DNA of 16,746 nt from CAYLJO01 sp964383905 (GCA_964383905.1 CAYLJO010000138.1:1-16746), one strand, 5' to 3'; counted from the first letter of the stretch, positions 6,446 to 14,457 are shown. Notes: generated by a model from the sequence alone, not told the origin. Numbers and translations are program-made.

Positions 6446-6624
6446 TACGGTACTAACGTAGAAGCAATGATGATAATCGTCGCAGAAATTATGCCGGGAC
6501 TTTCTGCCACTCCTGCTGTTATGCCCGGGCTTTCCGCCACCCCATCAGCAAGAGCATGCGGGGTGCCGAGACTCGCCATAATAGCCAGGAGCATCACTAC
6601 TATTAATTTTCTCATTGTGCCCAT
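6445..6624 (-). CDS. Small secreted peptide precursor with duplicated GVAESPGI
   Basis: 59 codons. The start at 6624 is preferred over a TTG at 6687 because GGAGGGG (within 6631-6639) lies at normal spacing. Residues 1-26 form a Sec-type signal peptide: basic MRK, a hydrophobic core and a HALA cleavage site. The predicted mature peptide of 33 residues holds GVAESPGI at 28-35 and 38-45 (period 10) and ends in a hydrophobic stretch, ISATIIIIASTLVP. The two octapeptide codings differ at four third positions, all silent. A sigma-54 promoter lies upstream at 6728-6712, and the stop overlaps the start of the dead AAA+ gene (TAATG). No known family is recognised. It may be an exported signal peptide, a modified peptide precursor or a small membrane-active protein. 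Confidence 0.68.
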   Translation of the reverse strand: MGTMRKLIVVMLLAIMASLGTPHALADGVAESPGITAGVAESPGIISATIIIIASTLVP

Positions 6625-6711
6625 TCTCAGTTCCCCTCCGATAGAAACCTTCGAGCAACCAGATTTCGTACGATACTTGACACTCAAACGGGCGGCTTTC
6701 CTATTTCTCCT

Positions 6712-6728
6712 AACAATAGCTGTGCCAG
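6712..6728 (-). promoter_or_regulatory. Sigma-54 (-24/-12) promoter of the peptide gene
   Basis: On the minus strand the sequence reads CTGGCAC-AGCTA-TTGTT. This matches the TGGCAC-N5-TTGCW consensus with perfect -24 and one mismatch in the -12 GC (GT instead). The spacing between the GG and GT elements is the required 10 nt. Transcription would begin near 6701, about 77 nt before the peptide start. It faces away from the sigma-54 activator gene and towards the peptide/AAA+ pair. Confidence 0.7.
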
Positions 6729-6815
6729 ATGTGAAGATTATCTCGCAATGCGCAATTAAGCCAGTAAAACAGAGGCATTCACCCGCTTTGAGGGCGATCA
6801 GGCGATCAAACTAAG

Positions 6816-6831
6816 TGACAAATTTTTTGCA
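6816..6831. promoter_or_regulatory. Putative activator site 1 (TGACAAATTTTTTGCA)
   Basis: A 16-bp imperfect dyad matching TGCAA-N6-TTGCA at 8 of 10 arm positions, centred about 122 bp upstream of the predicted start of the sigma-54 promoter. Confidence 0.45.
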
Positions 6832-6899
6832 GTCCGAGCCTTGGAGCCCAGTCCGGGTGAGAGAGGATTATCCTATTTAATTATTGAATTTAAGGGGTG

Positions 6900-6915
6900 T
6901 GCAAGAGATTTTGCA
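6900..6915. promoter_or_regulatory. Putative activator site 2 (TGCAAGAGATTTTGCA)
   Basis: A 16-bp dyad with perfect TGCAA and TTGCA arms, centred near -206 from the predicted start. It lies 21 bp (two helical turns) from site 3, so both would face the same side of the DNA. Confidence 0.55.
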
Positions 6916-6920
6916 GAGGG

Positions 6921-6936
6921 TGCAAAAATTTTTGCG
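6921..6936. promoter_or_regulatory. Putative activator site 3 (TGCAAAAATTTTTGCG)
   Basis: A 16-bp dyad with a 14-bp perfect palindromic core, GCAAAAATTTTTGC (6922-6935). It is centred near -227 from the predicted sigma-54 start and only about 15 bp beyond the activator's stop codon. Confidence 0.55.
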
Positions 6937-6950
6937 CGGTGGGCGGCAGC

Positions 6951-9900
6951 TTAAGATTCTTCATCGCCCCCAAAGCTTATGTCGGGATACGGAATGTTAA
7001 AACGCTGCAATTTGTAGTTAAGCGTTTGGCGGCGGAGCCCCAGGAGTTGTGCGGCGCGGGTCACATTACCGCCGTGCCGGGCGAGCGCTTCGGAGAGAAG
7101 CTGCCGTTCGACCGTCTGCATGATTTCTTTGAAGTTGATGGGCCTGGAGAAATCCAGTTTGAATCGCATGGGAGCGTCGCCGCCAGCGGCGCCACGAATA
7201 TCCGGCGAGAGCGATTCGGCCCCGACCGATTGGCCGTCCTCGGCGTAGACCACGATGCGTTCGATCTCACTCTTGAGCTGGCGCACGTTGCCCGGCCACG
7301 AGTAGCGTACCAGATAGCTCATCGCTTCCGGCGTGATCCCGGCAAGATGCCGGTGGTTTCGCCGGCATGCTTCTTCAAAATAGTGTGAGGCCAGCAGCGG
7401 AATATCTTCGGTTCGCTCGCGCAGGGGTGGTACTTTGATCACAAAGGTGTTGAGACGGTAGAAGAGATCTTCGCGGAAGCGACCCTGCCGCACATCCTGT
7501 TCAAGATCGCGGTTGGTGGCAGCGATGACACGCACGTTGACCTTCCGCGGGGCTTCGCCCAGCGGCATGATTTCACCGCCCTGTAGGAAGCGCAGTAATT
7601 TCGGCTGCACTTCCGGTGCGAGGTCACCGATCTCGTCGAGGAAGAGCGTCCCGCCTTCGGCGGCGCGGATGATACCGGGCTGGTCGTTAATCGCTCCCGT
7701 GAAAGTCCCACGCTTATGGCCGAACAATTGACTTTCGACCAAGTCGCGAGGCGCCGCCGTGCAGTTGAAAGGAAGAAAAATTTTGTCGTGGCGCGGGCTC
7801 TCTTCATGAAGCGCGCTGGCCACTAGTTCTTTGCCGGTGCCGGATTCGCCGAGCACCAGGACGGGCGCATCAGAATCCTTTAAGCGCTCCATGCGTGCCA
7901 GTACGTCGCGCATGGCAAAACTGGTGGCGATAATGTTGGGGAATAGGCCAGATGCGCTCGGCAGCAAGAGCGCATTGAACGGGCGGGCACGTCGCATGTC
8001 CGCCCGCAGATCAATCATCTGCAGCGCAAGGCGTGCGCACCCGACGAGCGCATCAAGTATTTCAATGCGGCGATCAGATAAGGGCGCAGGCGCGTGAATA
8101 TACAGGATGAACGCGCCGCCGTTGCGGCGCGGCGCCAGTGTCCGGCAGTGTTCAGCCGTTAAGCCTCGCTGGGTTGAACCTGGCGAGAGCGATTCCGTGC
8201 CGGCAGGGCTTGCGGATGCGGCCTTCTCTTTGACCTGAAGGTGGCCGGCGACAGCCTTCGTGGCCCGCTCATGTCCAATCGCATCAAGGGCAATGTTGGC
8301 CTGCGCATAGAACTGCCCGTCATCGTCGGAAGCGAAAATCGCTGCGCCGTCAGCCATTAAGGCAGATTTCGCCGCAAACATCAACTCACGCAAAAGACGC
8401 TCGCGACCCGAAGACGCATTCAAAAGGTGCGTCACGAGCGGGGCCACGTCGGGCGGAATTAAATTGACGGCCGGCGCGGGTGCGGTTTCCCAGGACGCCG
8501 TCCGCTGAGCGACGCACTCTGCCTCCGCCGCAGCGCGTTCGGCGTCGAGTTGAGCGCCAAGGGCACGAAATTGCTCGGCGGCCTCGGTGAAGCGTTGATG
8601 GGCCGCAGGGGATGCGCCGCGCCGCACCAGGCTTTCACCGTGTTCGAAAATCGTTACAGCCACCTGATAAGCTGCGTTCATCGAACGGAATGCTTCTTCG
8701 GCCTGCTGAAAGAGGCGCTCGCCACGTAAGGGATCACGCCGCGACATGAAACTCGCGAGATTGCGTTGCAGAATGGCGTCCAGATAGGGGTCAGCAAGGT
8801 GTTCCAGTTCTGCCCGTGTAACTGTCACCAATTCCTCGCCCGGAATCCATTTCTCAGTGCGCCGATAGCCTTCGATCATTAATAGCGCGGCTTCACCGCC
8901 GAGTCTCTCATCATTAATCTCCCGCGCGAGGTCGCGCGCGTTGCGCGCATAGCTGAGTGACAGAGGCAGGTCGCGCGCCATTAACCACAGAAAGGCGAGC
9001 GAGACAAGGGCTTGCGTCTTATCCTTCTTGCTGTTCAATTCTTTGGCGCGCGTGAGCGCCAAACGCAACAACTCGTCGGCCTCGTCGATGCGGCCTTGAT
9101 GCGCGCGTAGTGTGCCAAGGGTCTCCGCATAGGTGCCTTCGTGTAAGCGATCATCTCCCTCGCGCGCAATTCCCAGAGCTTGCTGCACACGGCTTTCTGC
9201 CTCCACCCACTCGCCCGTGTAAATAGAGGTGAGGGCAAGATTATTATAGATGTAGCCAAATAATGAATGGTTTCGATAAGGGGTAAGATGCTCCATCGCC
9301 CGGCGCAGGGATTTGGCCGCTTCGTAGAAATTCCCCTGGTGAAGCAGCAACACGCCCAGATTATTTTCCAGCCGGGCGCGGTTGACATCGTCAGAAGTGT
9401 TGCGCAGCAAGCGCAACGCGCGGCGATAACACATGCCCGCTTCGTCCAGATCACCCTCATGGCGGGCGACCAGGCCGAGGTTCATGTAAGTAATGGCGAG
9501 CGCACGATCTTTGCGCGCGCGGCGGCCCCATTCGATGGCGATTTCGTATTGCTCGCGCGCCAGCGATTGCTCATCGAGCGCCCAGTAGGTGCGCCCCAGG
9601 CAATGGTAAGTGCGCGCCATGCTCGCAGCATCGCCTGTCGGTTCTAAAACTTCGCGGGCGTGGTTGAGCAGTGTGACCGAACGCGGAAAATCGTTTTGCC
9701 AGAAGGCGCGCGAGCCGAACGCAAGCAAAAGCAGGCCGCGCAGGTGCGCTGGAAATTCATCGAGTGCGCGGACATCATAAGGGGCCAGCGCTTTTCCCGC
9801 CTCATCGTAACGCCCGAGCCCTTCGTAAACTTCGGCGAGCGCGGTGCGCGCCTGCACCCCGTAGGCGCTCGAAGGGGGCTCCGCGCCCTTCTCAATCAGG

Positions 9901-10007
9901 TTGACTAAAAGCTGTTGGGCGCCCTCAAGATCCCCACGCTCGCTGCTTTTCCGCGCGCTTACGAGTACCTCTACGGGAGCGATCTGATTAGCTGAAAGCT
10001 GGGTCAT
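6951..10007 (-). CDS. TPR-GAF-AAA+-Fis sigma-54-dependent transcriptional activator
   Basis: 1018 aa, cytoplasmic. Residues about 10-480 are consecutive tetratricopeptide-type repeats with clear units such as NNLGVLLLHQGNFYEAAKSL. About 530-690 look like a GAF-type module. The AAA+ domain (about 690-935) has Walker A GESGTGKE (720-727), the sigma-54 contact loop GTFTGA (767-772), Walker B TLFLDEIGD (787-795), FREDLFYRL and WPGNVRQL. The C-terminus carries a Fis-type helix-turn-helix (NVTRAAQLLGLRRQTL, 981-996). There is no phosphorylatable receiver domain, so the input is probably a ligand or protein bound by the TPR/GAF part. Immediately downstream are three dyad sites and a sigma-54 promoter serving the peptide and dead AAA+ genes, its likely targets. 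Leaders and trailers show no clear ribosome binding site. Confidence 0.93.
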   Translation of the reverse strand: MTQLSANQIAPVEVLVSARKSSERGDLEGAQQLLVNLIEKGAEPPSSAYGVQARTALAEVYEGLGRYDEAGKALAPYDVRALDEFPAHLRGLLLLAFGSRAFWQNDFPRSVTLLNHAREVLEPTGDAASMARTYHCLGRTYWALDEQSLAREQYEIAIEWGRRARKDRALAITYMNLGLVARHEGDLDEAGMCYRRALRLLRNTSDDVNRARLENNLGVLLLHQGNFYEAAKSLRRAMEHLTPYRNHSLFGYIYNNLALTSIYTGEWVEAESRVQQALGIAREGDDRLHEGTYAETLGTLRAHQGRIDEADELLRLALTRAKELNSKKDKTQALVSLAFLWLMARDLPLSLSYARNARDLAREINDERLGGEAALLMIEGYRRTEKWIPGEELVTVTRAELEHLADPYLDAILQRNLASFMSRRDPLRGERLFQQAEEAFRSMNAAYQVAVTIFEHGESLVRRGASPAAHQRFTEAAEQFRALGAQLDAERAAAEAECVAQRTASWETAPAPAVNLIPPDVAPLVTHLLNASSGRERLLRELMFAAKSALMADGAAIFASDDDGQFYAQANIALDAIGHERATKAVAGHLQVKEKAASASPAGTESLSPGSTQRGLTAEHCRTLAPRRNGGAFILYIHAPAPLSDRRIEILDALVGCARLALQMIDLRADMRRARPFNALLLPSASGLFPNIIATSFAMRDVLARMERLKDSDAPVLVLGESGTGKELVASALHEESPRHDKIFLPFNCTAAPRDLVESQLFGHKRGTFTGAINDQPGIIRAAEGGTLFLDEIGDLAPEVQPKLLRFLQGGEIMPLGEAPRKVNVRVIAATNRDLEQDVRQGRFREDLFYRLNTFVIKVPPLRERTEDIPLLASHYFEEACRRNHRHLAGITPEAMSYLVRYSWPGNVRQLKSEIERIVVYAEDGQSVGAESLSPDIRGAAGGDAPMRFKLDFSRPINFKEIMQTVERQLLSEALARHGGNVTRAAQLLGLRRQTLNYKLQRFNIPYPDISFGGDEES

Positions 10008-10074
10008 TAAAGTGTCGAGGGGCCAGAAAATTTGCCGACCGATTTCGGGCTATGGGCACAATAAAAGCTGGTTA

Positions 10075-10080
10075 ATTATA
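10075..10080 (-). promoter_or_regulatory. Possible -10 box for the sigma-54 activator gene
   Basis: A perfect TATAAT on the minus strand lies 68 nt before the activator's start codon. No good -35 hexamer lies at the usual distance; TTGCAC is present but only 12 nt away. The word GTGTGCAA (10091-10098) next to it reappears inverted as TTGCACAC at 10194-10201 in the same divergent region. Confidence 0.35.
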
Positions 10081-10193
10081 ACACAACCCGGTGTGCAAAT
10101 ATGACTCATATCGGGCATGGTCAAACATTTGCGTCCGGCCCTAATGGCAACACGCGGGCAAATAGAAGCATCAAAAGGGATTGTTCAGTCCAC

Positions 10194-10222
10194 TTGCACA
10201 CGTTACACGGAGTGACTAAACT
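10194..10222 (+). promoter_or_regulatory. Weak candidate promoter for the LolA-like gene
   Basis: TTGCAC (10194-10199) and TAAACT (10217-10222, 4 of 6 to TATAAT) are spaced by 17 nt and lie about 36 nt before the start codon at 10258. The -35 match is poor. Confidence 0.3.
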
Positions 10223-10257
10223 AATTCCATTACTCAATTGAGGCAAAACGTATTCAA

Positions 10258-11109
10258 ATGAAACGCTTCCACATCTTTACATTGGCGCTGGCAGTACTGG
10301 CCCTGCTCTGTGGGATGCCTTCTCGCGCAGCTTTTGCGCAACAGGCGTCCGCCCCTATGGATCCGGCCAGGCCTGCGGATCTTAATAAGATTATCCGGGC
10401 GTTCACGGCCAAGGAGACGGAGTTCCGCCGGGCGCTCAACAACTACAGCTTTAAGCGCGATGCGGTTGTGCAAACAATCGGGATGGGCGGTCAGATCACG
10501 GGCGAATACCATCGTGTCTCGTATTTCACCTTTGATGACAGCGGTAATCGTTTTGAGAAGATTAGCTTCTTTCCCCAGCCGACGCTGACAGAGATCAATG
10601 TCACCGACGCGGACTTAGAAGACCTGGGCGGCGTCAATCCATTTGCGCTCGAAGCCTCTAAGATCGATAAGTACAACTTTACATACGTCGGCAAGGAACG
10701 GATAGACGAGCTTAATCTATATGTCTTTGACGTCGCGCCGAAAGTGGTACCCGATCCCAAGAAATTTACCGAGCGTTATTTCAAGGGGCGTATTTGGGTG
10801 GATGACCGCGACCTGCAAATCGTCAAGGTCCACGGCAAAGGCATCCCTGAAGACAAGAATAATAAGTACCCGACCTTTGATACGTACCGTGAGCAGATCG
10901 ACGGTCGCTACTGGTTTCCGACCTATACGTCCGCGGATGATCAATTGGTGTTCGGTAACGGCAATGTCGCGCACGTGCGCATGCTCGTGCGCTATACAGA
11001 TTATAAGCGCACCCACGCCGAAGTGCGGGTCGTCGATATAGATGATCAGCCCACAGGCGAGTCGAAGGACGCAAAACCGACCCCGCCTGCTCCTAAGCGG
11101 AAGCCATAA
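10258..11109 (+). CDS. Secreted LolA-like (outer-membrane lipoprotein-sorting-like) protein
   Basis: 283 aa with a clear Sec signal peptide (basic MKRF, hydrophobic core, cleavage after AAFA or AFAQ near 26-28). The body is beta-rich and looks like the LolA/LolB-type open-barrel fold: alternating strands around YSFKRDAVVQTIG (62-74), YVFDVAPKV (155-163), GRIWVDDRDLQIVKVHGKG (176-194) and YWFPTYTSADDQLVF (213-227). The assignment rests on overall pattern, not on catalytic residues. The C-terminus is a Pro/Lys-rich tail. The protein probably works in the periplasm. It is divergent from the sigma-54 activator and convergent with the acyltransferase; a hairpin repeat begins within its stop codon. 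Confidence 0.7.
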   Translation: MKRFHIFTLALAVLALLCGMPSRAAFAQQASAPMDPARPADLNKIIRAFTAKETEFRRALNNYSFKRDAVVQTIGMGGQITGEYHRVSYFTFDDSGNRFEKISFFPQPTLTEINVTDADLEDLGGVNPFALEASKIDKYNFTYVGKERIDELNLYVFDVAPKVVPDPKKFTERYFKGRIWVDDRDLQIVKVHGKGIPEDKNNKYPTFDTYREQIDGRYWFPTYTSADDQLVFGNGNVAHVRMLVRYTDYKRTHAEVRVVDIDDQPTGESKDAKPTPPAPKRKP

Positions 11110-11173
11110 GACGCGGGCGGCATCAATAGGAAGGCGCGGAGATAAGAGCTATTCTCCGCGTCTTCGGCGTCTT
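11108..11173. repeat. GC-rich hairpin repeat, copy 3, spanning two convergent stop codons
   Basis: The inner stem is GAAGGCGCGGAGA (11130-11142) with TCTCCGCGTCTTC (11153-11165), 13 bp with one G-T pair and a 10-nt loop. The outer stem is AAGACGC (11108-11114) with GCGTCTT (11167-11173), 7 bp perfect. The outer arms include bases of the stop codons of both flanking genes, so the element exactly fills the gap. It may serve as a bidirectional terminator. Confidence 0.75.
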
Positions 11174-11985
11174 TAAAGACCTAGCTCTGCGGCGATGCGC
11201 GCGTGCACCTGCTCGATGAGGCGTTTGACGTCTTCGTCTGTCGAAAGACCACTCGTCTCAACGGGGGGCAGCAGCACCATCTCGATCGGGCCGGGCTTCG
11301 CTTCACCCGTTCCCTTACCCATCAATACATCCGTATTCTTCATCGCCACCGGCACAATCGGCACCCCGGCTTCAATGGCCATGTAGAACGCGCCCTTCTT
11401 AAACGGCAAGAACTGACCGGGAAGAGCGCGCGTGCCTTCGGCAAACACGCCGAATGAGACGCCGGAGCGGAGGCGCGCGGTCGCCGCCTGCACCGTCTGG
11501 AGCGCACTCTCGCGGCTTCGGCGATCAATCGCCATCACGTTGACGTAGCCCATGCCATAACCGAGGATAGGCACTTTGAGCAACTCTTTTTTGGCGAGTA
11601 CGCCGATGCGCCGCCCCGTGTAACAGAAGAGCGTCGCAGTGTCCAGATATGATCTGTGGTTTGAGACGAAAACGTATGTCTGTTGTGGGTCGAGGCATTC
11701 TCTTCCGCGGACGACAACCTTCATCCCGCTCAAGCGAAGCCAGTTGCGCCCGCCGAAGAGCGCCCACGGGTAGACCCACTCGCGACGGCCCGTCGCCCAG
11801 GCGGCGAAAATCACGGGCGGTCCTAAGACCAGCAGCAGCATCGCGGCAACGAATAGAGACCACCAGTAAAGCAGGCGCCCGACGAGCCGTGGGCGGCGTG
11901 CTGTGTTAGACTCAGTGAGACTCGGTTCTTGGCCCGCGCCTTGATCAATTAGTTCACGCGAAGGATTTTCGGCATGCCTCGTCAT
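11173..11985 (-). CDS. 1-acyl-sn-glycerol-3-phosphate acyltransferase (PlsC family)
   Basis: 270 aa from the ATG at 11985. It transfers an acyl chain to lysophosphatidic acid or a related acceptor at the inner face of the cytoplasmic membrane. A hydrophobic helix (about residues 38-64) precedes the acyltransferase motifs: NHRSYLD (His110 and Asp115, the HX4D pair), KKELLKVPILGYG, and FAEGTRA (182-188, the phosphate-binding EGTR). PIVPVAM follows near 210. A TTG start at 12063 would add 26 polar residues and is less likely. The start codon lies 12 bp inside the 5' end of the divergent M14 peptidase gene, so its promoter must sit within that gene. It could have an acceptor other than lysophosphatidate. 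Confidence 0.87.
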   Translation of the reverse strand: MTRHAENPSRELIDQGAGQEPSLTESNTARRPRLVGRLLYWWSLFVAAMLLLVLGPPVIFAAWATGRREWVYPWALFGGRNWLRLSGMKVVVRGRECLDPQQTYVFVSNHRSYLDTATLFCYTGRRIGVLAKKELLKVPILGYGMGYVNVMAIDRRSRESALQTVQAATARLRSGVSFGVFAEGTRALPGQFLPFKKGAFYMAIEAGVPIVPVAMKNTDVLMGKGTGEAKPGPIEMVLLPPVETSGLSTDEDVKRLIEQVHARIAAELGL

Positions 11986-14457
11986 CGGTTTGTGCTCGCC
12001 GCCCTCTTCTTCATTACTCTGTTCATCGCCCCTCTTTTTTCGTCCCCCCCGGCCCTTGCTCAAAGCGTATCACTCGGGGCGCCGGCGGCCGCGATAGGGT
12101 CGCCGCGCGACGTGCTCGGCTTCACGCCCGGCGATGACCGCAGGCTAGCCGACTGGCACGAGATCACAGACTACTTTGCCCGCTTGAGCCAGGCAAGTGG
12201 GCGGGTCCTGGTGCGCACGCTCGGCGAGACAACCGGGCACCGCCGGCTCATCGTCGCTTTTATTAGCGCGCCGGAGAATATCCGTAATCTCGATAAATAC
12301 CAAGAGATACAGCGCAAGCTTGCCGACCCGCGCCTGATCCGGGACGGAGCCACGCGCGATGCTCTTCTTCGCGACGGCAAGACGGTAGTGGCAATCTCCT
12401 GTTCAATCCATTCAACCGAGATCGTCGCCTCACAGATGTCCATGCAGCTCGCCTATGAGCTTGCAGCGGCGCAGGACGCCGCGACGCGCGAGATTCTACA
12501 GAACACCATCCTTATGCTCATCCCTTCGGCCAATCCGGACGGGGTCGACATAGTTACTGATTGGTATCGCAAGACTCTCGGCACGATTTACGAGGGCAAA
12601 GAGCCGCCCGAACTTTATCACTACTATGCCGGGCACGATGATAATCGCGACTGGTTCATGCTCAATCTGAAAGAGACGCAATTGTTGACGCGCCTGTTAT
12701 GGAAGGAATGGTTTCCGCAGATCGTCTATGACGTGCACCAGCAGGGCACGACCGGCTCGCGCTTCTTCATCCCGCCTTTCTACGATCCGGCGAACCCGCA
12801 CATCGCGCCCGTGCTGCTGCGCCAGGTCGGACTGCTCGGTTATAAGATTGCGGCTGATTTACAGGGCGCGGGCATCAAGGGCGTTATTACCAACGCGCTG
12901 TATGACACGTGGTGGCACGGCGGGTTTCGCACGGCGCCCTACTATCACAACTCCGTCGGCATCCTCTCCGAGGCCGCGAGCGCCCGCTTGATGACACCCG
13001 TGATCATTACACGCGAACAGCTCGGCAGATCGACGACGCGCGGCATGCGTTCTGCACTCGAGCCGGCGACGAACTTTCCAGACCCCTGGCCCGGTGGCCT
13101 CTGGCGACCGCGAGACATCTTGAAGATGGAGATGATGGCTGCCCGCTCCGTCCTTTCGATGGCCGCTAAATACCGTACAGAGTATCTGCGAGATTTTTAT
13201 GAGCTCGGCCGCCTCAATGCCACCTCATTACCCGCGCCGGGTCAACCCCTCGCCTACCTGATCCCGGCGGGACAGGGCAAAGATGAGAACGTGGCGAAAA
13301 TGGTCGGCGCTCTTGTTGAACAGGGCGTTGAAGTGTACCGGCTTGATCGCGAACTGCATGTCGCCTCCCGGAATAATGTGATCGGTTTCGAACGAGGCAG
13401 GAAGGAGGTTTACGGCGGCCAGGATCCGGCAACCCAGGAGGCTCCGGCAGGGAGTTACATTGTTTTCCTTGAACAACCTTACAGGTCGAATATTCAGGCC
13501 CTTTTTGAGCGTCAGACGTATCCCGACCGCCGCACCGGGTCCGGTGAAGCCGAACGCCCCTATGATGTTGCGGGCTGGACACTGCCGATGCAGATGGGTA
13601 TCGAGGTTGTCCCCGTCACAACAATCAAAGAGCCTACTGCGGAAAGGGGTTTGACGCTGATCCATGACGAAGCGGAGGTGCGTCGTGATCTGGCCCTCCC
13701 GTTCGAGCGCGGCGCGGCGTCGCCGATTGTCAATCCGATTAAGGGGCAGGTCCGCCTCGCGCTCTACAAAAGCTGGACGGCCAATCTGGATGAAGGCTGG
13801 ACGCGCTTTGTCTTTGACACATTCAACGTGCCTTATGAATCGCTGCTTGACAGGGACGTGCGCCGTGGAAACCTTCGTGACAGGTACGATGTGATTATCC
13901 TGCCGTCACAGCGGGCCGCGGAGATCGTCGCCGGCAACCCGCCGGACAGCTACCCGCCGGAATTCACCGGCGGCATCACTAACGAGGGTGTGGAAAATCT
14001 GCGCCGTTTCGTTGAAGGAGGCGGGACGCTCATCTGCTTTGACGCCTCTGCGGAACTGGCGATTAAGCGCTTCAACCTTCCGTTGCGCAATGTCCTTGAA
14101 AACCTGAAATCATCCGAATTCTATTGTCCCGGCTCAATCCTTGCGCTCGTCGTTGACGCCGCGGATCCGCTCGCTCGGGGCATGGCGAGAAATGCTGACG
14201 CCTATTTTATTAACAGCTCGGCCTTTGAAGTGACGGACCCGCAGCGTGTCCGCGTCATCGCGCGTTATGCGGAAAGGGGCGTACTCCGCTCAGGGTGGCT
14301 GTTAGGCGAGGAGCATCTCAAGGGGCGCGCCGCGCTCGCGGAAGTCGCGCTCGGCAAAGGACGTGTCATCGTCTTCGGCTTTCGCCCGCAACATCGCGGC
14401 CAGACGTGGGGCACGTTCCCTTTTATCTGGAACTCAATCATGGCAGGCGGGGGATGA
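11974..14457 (+). CDS. Secreted M14-family zinc metallopeptidase with C-terminal amidotransferase-like domain
   Basis: 827 aa. Residues 1-30 are a Sec signal peptide ending in ALAQ. The M14 zinc site is visible: HSTE (His146, Glu149) and the third ligand in VYDVHQQ (His255). NPDGVD (187-192) and DNRDWF (223-228) are typical of the family, and the catalytic Glu is probably Glu333 in LSEAAS. The C-terminal part (about 600-827) looks like a class I glutamine-amidotransferase-like fold (VIILPSQRAAEIV, then FVEGGGTLICFD), as in many large bacterial M14 proteins. It is expected to act outside the cytoplasm on peptides. AAGGA about 8-10 nt upstream supports the start. The gene overlaps the acyltransferase gene head to head, and a hairpin repeat begins at its stop. 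Confidence 0.9.
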   Translation: MPRHRFVLAALFFITLFIAPLFSSPPALAQSVSLGAPAAAIGSPRDVLGFTPGDDRRLADWHEITDYFARLSQASGRVLVRTLGETTGHRRLIVAFISAPENIRNLDKYQEIQRKLADPRLIRDGATRDALLRDGKTVVAISCSIHSTEIVASQMSMQLAYELAAAQDAATREILQNTILMLIPSANPDGVDIVTDWYRKTLGTIYEGKEPPELYHYYAGHDDNRDWFMLNLKETQLLTRLLWKEWFPQIVYDVHQQGTTGSRFFIPPFYDPANPHIAPVLLRQVGLLGYKIAADLQGAGIKGVITNALYDTWWHGGFRTAPYYHNSVGILSEAASARLMTPVIITREQLGRSTTRGMRSALEPATNFPDPWPGGLWRPRDILKMEMMAARSVLSMAAKYRTEYLRDFYELGRLNATSLPAPGQPLAYLIPAGQGKDENVAKMVGALVEQGVEVYRLDRELHVASRNNVIGFERGRKEVYGGQDPATQEAPAGSYIVFLEQPYRSNIQALFERQTYPDRRTGSGEAERPYDVAGWTLPMQMGIEVVPVTTIKEPTAERGLTLIHDEAEVRRDLALPFERGAASPIVNPIKGQVRLALYKSWTANLDEGWTRFVFDTFNVPYESLLDRDVRRGNLRDRYDVIILPSQRAAEIVAGNPPDSYPPEFTGGITNEGVENLRRFVEGGGTLICFDASAELAIKRFNLPLRNVLENLKSSEFYCPGSILALVVDAADPLARGMARNADAYFINSSAFEVTDPQRVRVIARYAERGVLRSGWLLGEEHLKGRAALAEVALGKGRVIVFGFRPQHRGQTWGTFPFIWNSIMAGGG

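Noticed and set aside
6467..6814. A 115-codon plus-strand open frame opposite the peptide gene
   Set aside because: It has no ribosome binding site and no recognisable family; it mirrors the repeat of the minus-strand peptide, whose codon differences are silent only in the minus-strand frame.
10145..10160. A second -24/-12-like element, TGGCAACACGCGGGCA, facing the LolA-like gene
   Set aside because: GG and GC are spaced correctly, but the -12 part is GGGC rather than TTGC and no TGCAA-N6-TTGCA dyad lies upstream; chance is likely at this GC content.
10091..10201. GTGTGCAA and TTGCACAC as a looping operator pair for autoregulation of the activator
   Set aside because: Only single half-sites separated by about 100 bp; neither has the second arm of the 16-bp dyad found at 6816-6936.
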